Below are positions 53,200 through 61,592 of a DNA stretch of 64,000 nucleotides, one piece after another (the first letter of the stretch is position 1; every line of letters begins with the position of its first letter). The stretch is taken from NCBI GenBank assembly GCA_003952965.2, contig RXIC02000004.1:157001-221000 (forward strand), in the 5' to 3' direction. A model generated the notes under the pieces. The model was not told the origin of the DNA. It did no database searches and saw nothing but the letters and a program-made list of their open reading frames with translations. Source of the DNA: Morella rubra (Eukaryota > Streptophyta > Magnoliopsida > Fagales > Myricaceae). Made by a program: the position numbers and the translations under genes.

Positions 53200-54633
53200 A
53201 TGCCATATTCACCAGGATTCCTACTCCAGCTCATCCAGCGCTTCCTAAAACAACCAAACCAAATCAAACAAGTTCACTCCCTCTTAATCACCACAGGTCA
53301 CCTCCTGTATAGTCCGGATTCAATATGGATGAGCACCCTCCTCTACAACGGTTTGAAGAGAGCTTATCTGAGTCTTGGACAAGCTCACAAGACGCTTGTT
53401 CTCTTCACCCATATGCTTGCCCACCAAGCCCCTCCAAACAGTTTCACCTTCCCTCCCCTCATCAAAGCCGCGGCCTTTTCCTCGCCGTCTTTGGGCCAAC
53501 CTCTTCACACCCAAGTCATCAAGCGCGGTGTTCTGCACGACCCGTTTATTCAAACGTCATTCATCAGTCTTTATGCTCAACTTGGTGAACTACTTGGTGC
53601 TCGTAAGATGTTCGAGGAAATTTCCCACCCGTGCATTGTTGCGCACAATGCAATGCTTGACGCGTTTGGCAAGAATGGGGATATGAGGTCTGCCCTTTTA
53701 CTTTTCGAATGCATGCCTGAGAGAGATGTGGTCTCGTGGACTAGTGTTATTAATGGCTTTGGGAGAAATGGGTCGTTTAGTGAGGCAGTTAAATTTTTCG
53801 GGAGGATGATGGAGCATGAGGATGTGATAGCATGCTTGGTAAAACCTAACGAAGCTACATATGTGAGTGCGCTCTCTTCCTGTGCTAATTTACATGGCGG
53901 AGGAGCTCTCCATCGTGGAAAGCAAATTCATGGATATGTTATTAGGAATGAGATTGAACTGTCTATTTTTACACGGACAGCGTTGATTAATCTTTATGGT
54001 AAAACGGGTTGTTTGAGAAGTGCTGTAAATGTTTTTGACCAGATGGTTTTTAAAGAGGTTTGCACTTGGAATGCAATGATATCTTCACTTGCTTCCAATG
54101 GGAGAGAGATGGAGGCTTTGGATTTGTTTAAAAAGATGAAGATGGACGGGAAGCGTCCTAATGAGGTAACATTTGTTGCTGTTCTTACAGCGTGTGCTCG
54201 TGGCAAACTCGTGGAATCCGGTTTGAAATTTTTTCAGTCAATGCTGGATGAATTTGGGATTGTGCCCATAATGGAACACTACGGATGTGTAGTTGATCTC
54301 TTGGGCAGAGCAGGTCTACTTAAGGAAGCAACTGATTTTATAAGAAGGATGCCTTTTGAGCCCGATGGTTCTGTGTTGGGGGCACTTTTTGGAGCCTGTA
54401 AGATTCATGGAGCTATTGAACTGGGAAACGTGGTGGGACAGAGGCTGATAGAGCTGCAGCCATGGCATTGTGGGCGATACGTGGTGTTATCAAACATCAA
54501 GGCCGGAATGGAGAGATGGGACAATGCTGCTGATCTAAGGAAAGCAATGGCGATGGCTGGAGTTGAGAAAATTCCAGCCTATAGTTCGATTGACTTGATT
54601 GACAAAGTTTGTAGCACTTATTTTTTACAATAA
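53200..54633 (+). CDS. PPR protein, PLS class, E subgroup (At1g10330-like)
   Basis: Intronless, 477 aa. Tandem pentatricopeptide repeats of alternating length run from about residue 40 to 400. Examples are DPFIQTSFISLYAQLGELLGA, VAHNAMLDAFGKNGDMRSAL, VSWTSVINGFGRNGSFSEAV and VVDLLGRAGLLKEATDFIRR. The C-terminal E motif is GRYVVLSNIKAGMERWDNAAD...VEKIPAYSSIDL. There is no DYW deaminase domain. Family role: sequence-specific RNA binding in mitochondria or plastids; E-class members recruit C-to-U editing factors. The opening MPYSPGFLLQLIQRFLKQPNQIKQVHS is the usual start of this subfamily, so I keep the first ATG. Length fits the family. Target RNA and organelle are not readable from sequence. 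Confidence 0.92.
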   Translation: MPYSPGFLLQLIQRFLKQPNQIKQVHSLLITTGHLLYSPDSIWMSTLLYNGLKRAYLSLGQAHKTLVLFTHMLAHQAPPNSFTFPPLIKAAAFSSPSLGQPLHTQVIKRGVLHDPFIQTSFISLYAQLGELLGARKMFEEISHPCIVAHNAMLDAFGKNGDMRSALLLFECMPERDVVSWTSVINGFGRNGSFSEAVKFFGRMMEHEDVIACLVKPNEATYVSALSSCANLHGGGALHRGKQIHGYVIRNEIELSIFTRTALINLYGKTGCLRSAVNVFDQMVFKEVCTWNAMISSLASNGREMEALDLFKKMKMDGKRPNEVTFVAVLTACARGKLVESGLKFFQSMLDEFGIVPIMEHYGCVVDLLGRAGLLKEATDFIRRMPFEPDGSVLGALFGACKIHGAIELGNVVGQRLIELQPWHCGRYVVLSNIKAGMERWDNAADLRKAMAMAGVEKIPAYSSIDLIDKVCSTYFLQ

Positions 54634-54944
54634 GCCTGTGATTAGCACTTCTGTGACTCCCTTGCTGTGATTAGCGCAAGTATATGCTTGACAAAGTTCC
54701 CAATTGTTTCCCAAGACTATGGTTTTTCTGGGCCAAAAAGATGCCAAATATTAATTGAAGCACTTAACGCTGAGAGTTTGGTTTGGTTATAGTGATGTGG
54801 TCCATGGGGAAGGTCTTCTGCAACGTGAGATTAAAGCCGTTCTCCTGGCCATTGTAAAAGGGCTATTTTGGAAAGGGAAAATTCCCTTGTCCTAGAGATG
54901 CACATGTGAAGGCCTAGAACGATTGAAAGATAACATTGTTGCAA
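54634..54944. other. 3' flank of the PPR gene
   Basis: Probable 3'UTR and spacer. No further coding signal. Confidence 0.4.
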
Positions 54945-56098
54945 GGGTGTTTGATTGTTAAAATTTTAGACCTGATTAAAAAAAAAAAAATTTACAAATC
55001 AGTCACTAGGTTTTAGTGTCTTTTTAAAAAATTTACTGGGTTTTAAAAAAATTACAAAAACTCATAGAGCTTGTCATTTTGGTACGAAAACTTACTTGAC
55101 CAAACGTCGTTACATTTATTTAATAGAAAGTGTATCCCGCCTAATAGCAATGTGACACGTCTTATTAAATTAAATATCAATGTAAATATTTTTTAAAAAA
55201 ATAATACTTAAAAAAAGGGGGAAAAGCTTGGGAGACCCAACCCATTCACGGTGGAGTCTCCCCCCTCCACCCTTGGCTGACTAGAATTGGGCAACCAGGG
55301 TTGAGGAGGGATTCCCTCCTCTTGCTGCCCAATATAAAGGACGAGGGAGGAGCCTGAGGTGATTGGGGACCTGGGTTGTGAGATGGGGGGAGGTCTCCCA
55401 ACCACCCTGCAGCCGCCACTCAGGTGGATCCTCCTACCTCCCCTAGCCAGGGGCTCCCCCCTCCACCCGTGAATGGGTAGTTTGCAGTTTTTTCTTTTTT
55501 CTTTTTCTTTTTTTTCTTTTTCTTTTTTTTTTTTGTAGGGTCCCCCAACCACCCCGCAGCCACCACCTGGGTGGAGTAGGGATTCTTCCAAGGCGGCCAG
55601 GGGCTCCCCCCTCCACTTGTGAATGGGTCATTTGCAGTTTTTTTTTTTAATATTTTAAAATTCAAAATTTTTAATTTTAGTATTAAAATTTAATTTTTCT
55701 ATTTTTAATTTTTAAAATATTTTTTTATTTTAATAATACATGTCACATTACGATTGGATATGATGAAATTTCTGTTAAATAATTCTAACGGCATTGGGTG
55801 GAGTGATTTTTAGTACTAAAATAACAAATCCATAGAGCCTTTTTTTTTTTTTTTTTTTTTTTTAACCCAATGAGTTTTAAAAAGGCACTAAAACCTAGTT
55901 AGTGATTTGTAATTTTTTCTTAAAACAATTACAAAATAATCTCTCTCTCCCATGAAATTATTCTTTTTCATTATAATATTCATTCAAATCTTTTCTCTCT
56001 TCACTTTTTCACCAACTCTCACAAATTATCTTCATTTTTTTACCAACTCTCATACCTCAAAATTTTAACTACCCCAACATTTTAACAATCAAACACTG
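54945..56098. mobile_element. Outer MITE, split by a MULE-like element
   Basis: The left tip GGGTGTTTGATTGTTAAAATTTT (54945 on) is matched by the inverted right tip CAGTGTTTGATTGTTAAAATG ending at 56098. Between them lies the complete long-TIR element 54990-55915. Removing that element leaves a MITE of about 230 bp. The target duplication of the outer element is not clear. Confidence 0.55.
54990..55915. mobile_element. Long-TIR MULE-like element with GC-rich core
   Basis: The left arm TTTACAAATCAGTCACTAGGTTTTAGTG is matched by the inverted right arm ATTACAAATCACTAACTAGGTTTTAGTG. A further shared block reads AACTCAT near each side. The flanking A/T runs hide any 9-bp duplication. The core has two copies of about 110-130 bp (about 55392-55500 and 55538-55640). 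Each holds CCCAACCACCC, GCAGCC, a CCAGGGGCTCCCCCCTCCAC block, GTGAATGGGT and TTTGCAG. Overlapping ORFs there are by-products of this composition. Confidence 0.65.
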
Positions 56099-56104
56099 AA
56101 TAGA

Positions 56105-56900
56105 CACACACGGATGTGTTATAGACGCTAACACTTTTATCCTGGGAGTCTGTTATAGAGTCACAAATGGGGCTGGAATTAGAACTTGGTTTGACCCCTG
56201 GGTCTCTTGCAAGGATTTTGTTCTTGACAATCCACACAAATGGAACCTGCCCCTACTACGCCAATGTTTTGACACCTTCTATGTGAAGCATATCAGAAGA
56301 AATAGAGTGGGTAATGATGCACATGACTCGATGATATGGAAGCGTGCTCCGTCGGGACAATACTCTCTGAAATCTGGATACCTGTTATCCATTGCCCCTA
56401 GGTTGGTGGAGTCTGGACCTTTTATCTCAGATGGAATGAGCTTATTTATGCAAATTACGCATCCATGATCGACTCAAGTATTGCTATAGAATACAGTTCA
56501 GAATATTCAACCAACTCTCGACAGAATAGGGAGAGCTACTTTATCCACAACTGTAGGCGAACCGATCTACCCTCTGTACAATTCGGGACCTGATGACATT
56601 CAACACTTATTCTTGGAACGCTGCATGTCTTAAGATATTTGGAGAATGGCTCCTTGGCTAGCGGACATCACTATACTTTCAGGTGTGTCCATGGTCTCTT
56701 GGGTCCGAAAATTTATCACTTCCTCCCGCCTTAGACCTCTACCTTTACAACAGTTTCATCATTTCATTTTGTTCGCAGTCAAGGCCTTTGATATTACATG
56801 GATGTATCGGATGTATCGGTGCCAAGTAATTCATGGTGATGAAGCCAAATTTAAAAGGCCTAGCACAGAGTCCATTGGGCTTAGAGCCCGAGGGAGCTGG
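56105..56900 (+). mobile_element. LINE fragment: RT-to-zf-RVT region, decayed
   Basis: Translated pieces in shifting frames match the part of plant LINE polyproteins after the reverse transcriptase. They are GAGIRTWFDPWV, then SGQYSLKSGYL, then DDIQHLFLERCMS followed by IWRMAPWLADI. The last is the zf-RVT-type cysteine region. Several stops and frame changes are present and neither RT nor RNase H is seen. It is unrelated in position to the LINE tail at 7486. Confidence 0.6.
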
Positions 56901-59268
56901 GTCTGAAGTCCTGCTCTTGAGATGGGTTGAAAGACTTGGGGTCCTCTATAGGGGGATTTCTTCGATGTCTTTGTTAATTGTTATTTTTTCTCTATCTTTT
57001 GTTTATTGGTTTAATTGTAAGTGTAAGGGAGTGCATACTTTTCGTTTTGCTCCTTTCCTTCTCTATATCCTTGCTCATTTCTCTCTGAGTTGGGAACTTG
57101 TTAAGCTCTAACCCCTTTTGCAATCCAGGCCTTATTGTCCTTAAACCTTTTTTTCCATCTCATCCAACCTTTCACCAAAGACCAGCGTTGTTAGACTTTG
57201 TCCTATTTTGGTTGGATTGAGTCAATCGATTCTTCACCCTTCCCTTTCACTTTTAGGACCATCAGTCTGTGGCTGAATAAAGAACAATTATAATTCCTTA
57301 CGTAGTCTTCTTTACCTGATGAAGAATCGATGATGGACTTTTTTATGAATTTATCGATAGACTCCTTTATGAATTTTCAATCATAGAAAGGCAGATGCAA
57401 CATTGAATGAGCTGATTCTTGACTCATTATTTTTGGGCTTCAAGTAATGGACATTTGTAGTAAGAAAAGAATCCTCCTCATCACATGGTATGCATCTGCC
57501 GCACTCAGAGAGCATTGCAGTTCTAATTGGGAGGGTGGCTCTTGAGTCTTGACCACCTCCGTGCTTGGAAGGAAGCGGATGGCCCACTCCATCAAGAGTG
57601 GTGACCTACCCCTTCCAGTATTGTGAAATGAAATTTTCATACAACTATTAGATTGAACAAAGCAGTGGCAGTAGTGACATGTCATGATCAGTAGGGGCTA
57701 TTATGGTAAAGCTGGATGATGACCTGTATGATTTACTCTGTAAGAGGATATGATAATCTATCTATCACGAAAGTTTTATGAAAAGATAAATGCATTTTGC
57801 ATCTAAGGCATAATACTTTACACACATTTTATTAAAATTTTTAATTAATTATGAAACATAATTTTTTAGTGTGTGGAATAACAATTTTTTTTTATAATTT
57901 TTTTTTTTAAATAATAGTTATTTTATTAAAGTAAAATCTTAATTTTTGAAGTTAAAAAATTATTTTTTGTTAAAATTAATAGAAAATTTAGGACATATCC
58001 TTTTGCTAAATTTAAAATATAATATATTCAACAAAATTTATAAAAAAAATATTCAAAATTTCAAAAAATCATATACAAATACTAATACCTTTTCTCATAC
58101 TTCAATAATTTTTATGCATATTCCAATATCTTTTCAAAAAGAAATTCTAACAAATATTTTATTTTCATATTTTTTTACCTAATTTTAATATTTTTAAATA
58201 ATTATATCAAATTATCTCTCCTTATCATTTTTATAAACTTTAATAAAAATTAAGATTACGTATGGTTTGGTTAAAATTTTTTTTTTTGAGTAATATTAAG
58301 ATATTAATTTTTTTTAGAGTTAAATTTTGTTGAGATTAGTGATAAATTTGTTTTAAAAGTTATTGAAATTTATAAAAAATTTGTAAAAAATTTATTAAAA
58401 TTATAAAAAATGATGATAGAAAATTTTGTAATAGTTAAATATCTTTAAAATTATTCACAATTTTATAAAAAAAATTAAACAAATTAAAAAAACAATTTGG
58501 ATCCATAATATTCGAAATCGATAATTGAGACGCAAAAAATAATAAATGAAACTGGAAAGTGTTACGTACAGTCTAAAGTGATACTTTGAAAGTAGAAAGT
58601 TGTGGAAAGTTATTTGAGGCCGACAAAAGATCAGTCACCAAAGAAAGCTGTGGAAAGTCTATATTTGAGGCCGACAAAAGAACAGTGACATTTATGGTCA
58701 ATATAAAGCAACAGAATAAAATATCAGAAATCATCAAAGGTCCAGGACAGTGGGACGTCACCCATTATGTCATATTTTTCGCTTGCTGCCAAGAAACAAA
58801 TGGCAGAAGATCAATCAGAGAATCGTGCATCTTTGAGCTTTCTCAGGCACTCTGCATGATGCAGAACCCTCCAAAAAAACAGAGGCCCTCTTGTTTCATT
58901 TGTCTGTGTCTGCTTTTTTGTTTTTGTTTTTTTCCTTGGAAATCTCAAACCAAGAGAGTCCGTCAGAAGCGCTGTTTGTTTGTAAAATTTTAAGGAATAT
59001 TTTTAAAATTTTTAAAATTTTTTTTTTATTAAAATTTATTGAAGTTTGTAAAAATGAAAAGTGTAAATATATAAAAATTAAAAATTTTAAAATGTATTTA
59101 TTTTGTTAGAAATTTTTATATCTTAAAATATTAAAAAATAAACTGTACCAAAATAGGGACAGTAAGAGAACTAGAATCAAAGTAACCAGACAACTGGAAA
59201 CGGGCTGCCCACTGTACGCCTAGTCCTCTAGCCTGTGTCTGCTTGCTCTCTTTTTTTTGTTTTTTTTC
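56901..59268. other. AT-rich intergenic stretch
   Basis: No supported gene. The interval 57780-58500 is extremely AT-rich with repeated AAAATTTT motifs, probably MITE debris. The segment 58980-59110 is similar. A 48-bp tandem repeat is listed separately. Confidence 0.45.
58595..58690. repeat. 48-bp tandem repeat, two copies
   Basis: Copy 1 starts at 58595 and copy 2 at 58643. Both read GAAAGYTGTGGAAAGT, then TATTTGAGGCCGACAAAAGA and CAGT. They differ by a few bases and a small indel. Confidence 0.75.
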
Positions 59269-59495
59269 TAAGGGTACGTTCGTTTTCATCATTTTTGTAG
59301 GATTTTAATCCTACTTTTATTTTTACATTCCAAATATATAATACACGCATTTTTATACAACACTTTATTACTTTTTTACACACCAATCCCTTTCAACAAC
59401 TTCTACACGTATTTTTATACAACTTTAACACCACCTAAATATTCACAAAACCATCAGAATCCTAAAAAAAACATGAAAAACGAAACATGCCCTAA
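59269..59495. mobile_element. PIF/Harbinger-like MITE with TAA duplication
   Basis: The element is 59272-59492 (221 bp), flanked by TAA at 59269-59271 and 59493-59495. The left end GGGTACGTTCGTTTT pairs with the inverted right end GGGCATGTTTCGTTTT. The interior has the CTTCTACACGTATTTTTATAC and CACCTAAATATTCACA phrases also seen near 12700. Confidence 0.7.
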
Positions 59496-59902
59496 GTGTC
59501 TGCAATTGCTCTCAGTAACAGCTGTCCATTTGTTTCTGTAGGCTGTATATTATGGTCCTCGAGTACTACTGGGCTACTGGCAGGGGTCTTGGCTTCACAC
59601 AATTGGCTTCAAAAATATTCAGGCATCCAGAAATTACAAATAATTGAATAAAAATATTACGCTTAAAACTTTTAAAAAATTAAAAAATTACAAAAAAAAT
59701 ATTAAATTTAACTGAAACTCTAAACTTTCTCTGAAATCACTTTTTAGAGGATGACTTAATAATTATAAACAAAAAAATTTTTATATTAAAAATTTATTTA
59801 AAACAAATTACGGAATAAGTTTACTCTGTATTTTTTATAGATTTATTTTTAAATAGAAACCATGGAAAAAGAAAAAACAGATTAATAGGAAAATATATAT
59901 AT

Positions 59903-59936
<34 letters not shown>

Positions 59937-59997
59937 AGAAGACAAAAAAACCCTTGCCTTCATCTTCTAAATAGAAAATTTACGAAAAAAAAAGAAA
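59496..59997. other. Intergenic, no gene seen
   Basis: AT-rich, with a (TA)n microsatellite at 59892-59936. Confidence 0.45.
59892..59936. repeat. (TA)n microsatellite with one interruption
   Basis: An alternating TA tract of about 45 bp broken by AATA near 59913. Confidence 0.85.
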
Positions 59998-60200
59998 CAA
60001 GTATATTTGTAAGGAAGATGGCCACTTTGCTCCTCGATGCCCCAAAAACGAGAAAGGATCAAAGAAAATGATTAAAGTTCTTGATCAAGAACTTGAAGTC
60101 TTATTTGGAGAAGAAATATCTGAATCATGATGAAATCCTTCCTGAATACTTCAGGAAAGATGATGGCTCTTCTGAAATATATTTTTACAATGAATAATCA
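59998..60200 (+). pseudogene. Decayed gag/coat-type zinc-knuckle fragment
   Basis: One frame reads CKEDGHFAPRCP, i.e. the C-X4-H-X4-C part of a CCHC knuckle. The first Cys expected three residues earlier is replaced. A Lys-rich and acidic stretch (IKVLDQELEVLFGEE) follows, then two stops near 60127-60132. A coding-like tail continues in another frame and ends about 60197. Such knuckles occur in retrotransposon gag and in coat proteins of endogenous plant pararetroviruses; I cannot decide between them. It is clearly non-functional. Confidence 0.4.
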
Positions 60201-60870
60201 AGTTTATAATCCTTTGAAGAAGAAACAGAGAGCACAAAAAATTAGGAGATATTTCAGAAAAATGCAGAAAATTTCCTCAAAAGAAATTTAATAATGTTTT
60301 AATTCTAATTCTTATTGGGTCCTTTAAGTCAAACCACACCATTTTAGTAGGTTCGCGCGATTGAATTCCTTCTACTCTACAAAAATAGCCTAAAACTATT
60401 TCTTATCTGAAAAGGAGTGTATTATTAATTTGAGGTTAATATTATGGGTTAATCTTATGGGATAAAATTTTCTCCAGGATAATTTTTTTTGGTAAAAAGT
60501 GGAATATCTATTTTTCGTTTCGGATGAGAGACTGGACCAGTTCGAAATTAGAAGAGATTACTTCTACGTACTATCAATGAACAAGTGGCCTCAAATAGAC
60601 AAAAAAGAAAAAAGAAGAAGGAGAATGATGAAGCGAGCCCGATCACAATTGTTTAATCCTTGCTTTAGAATTCTTTATCTGGTCTTTTTCTTCTTTCATG
60701 GGATATTTTTTGGCCCACCAACAGGACTAAACAAAACAACACAAACATAAAAAAAAAATAACATGCTCTCTCAAAAACTAGGAGAGGCCGAAAAAACAAG
60801 GCCAGAGACCACCAGGCAAGACGGCGCATTAGATTCCTTTCGCGTTACCGGATTAAAAAAGTTGTATTGC
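60201..60870. other. Intergenic, no gene seen
   Basis: No domain in any frame. Confidence 0.4.
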
Positions 60871-60978
60871 GGTGAGTAGTCACTGAGCGTTAGCTCAAGT
60901 GGCACCTCCTCCCTTGGAGAGGGTTAGTCCGGGGGTCGAATCCAGTTCCGCAGCGATTTCTAAAAAAAAAAAAAAAAA
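60871..60978 (+). repeat. tRNA-derived SINE with poly(A) tail
   Basis: TAGCTCAAGTGG at 60891-60902 matches the pol III box A consensus and GGGTCGAATCC at 60933-60943 matches box B. The 30-bp gap between them is right for a tRNA head. A run of 17 A (60962-60978) follows. It does not fold as a full tRNA, and the A tail argues for a SINE. Confidence 0.65.
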
Positions 60979-61344
60979 GGAAAATACACTTTCACCCAAT
61001 ACCATATATTTTACACTTTGCACCCTAAACTATCAATTTTGACACATTGCACCTTTAACTACAATTTTTTAACACTTTGCACCCTTTATCAAATTTTCAA
61101 ACTAAAATGACGATAATGCCCTTAGATATTGTTGTCAATTCATTAATTTTTCAAGGGTATTATTGTCAAAAGGAGGGTGCAAAGTGTTTAATATTAGTAG
61201 TTGGAGGGTGTAATGTGTCAAAGTGGGTCCAGAGTGCAAAAATATAAACATTGGTAGTTTGAGGGTGCAATGTCTTAAAGATGGTAGTTTGGGGTGCAAT
61301 GTGTCACTACCCGGTAGTTTGTGGGTGAAAAGTGTATTTTCCCC
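60979..61344. mobile_element. Long-TIR MULE-like MITE, 366 bp
   Basis: The left end GGAAAATACACTTTCACCC is matched by the inverted right end GGGGAAAATACACTTTTCACCC. The arms repeat TTTGCACCCT, AACTATCA and GACACATTGCACC-type phrases in opposite orientation around a core with TTATCAAATTTTC. It is flanked on both sides by A-runs (17 and 22 A), consistent with insertion into the SINE poly(A) tail. Confidence 0.65.
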
Positions 61345-61592
61345 AAAAAAAAAAAAAAAAAAAAAACACCATCATCAATATCATCTTATCATATCAGTAT
61401 CACAGAATAGCCGTTCACGTGTTCGTGTCCCACCTCCCGGCCCCACACACCGCAAATGGCCATCCTCCTACTACAAATCAATTATCCATGAGCTTAGTCT
61501 ACGGAGTCTATTATAAATTAATCATCACAGCAGTCGTGGAGGTTTTAAACACCTTCTACAACTAAATTTTCTCTCTGTCCGCTCCAATCTCC

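Noticed and set aside
53325-53686. Alternative frames within the PPR gene
   Set aside because: Shadow frames of a clear 477-aa PPR protein.
55208-55665. Minus-strand frames rich in Gly, Lys and Pro
   Set aside because: They come from the repeated GC-rich block and poly(A/T) tract in the MULE-like core.
60891-60943. Possible functional tRNA gene
   Set aside because: Box A and box B are present but the arms do not pair as a full cloverleaf, and a poly(A) tail follows; a SINE fits better.
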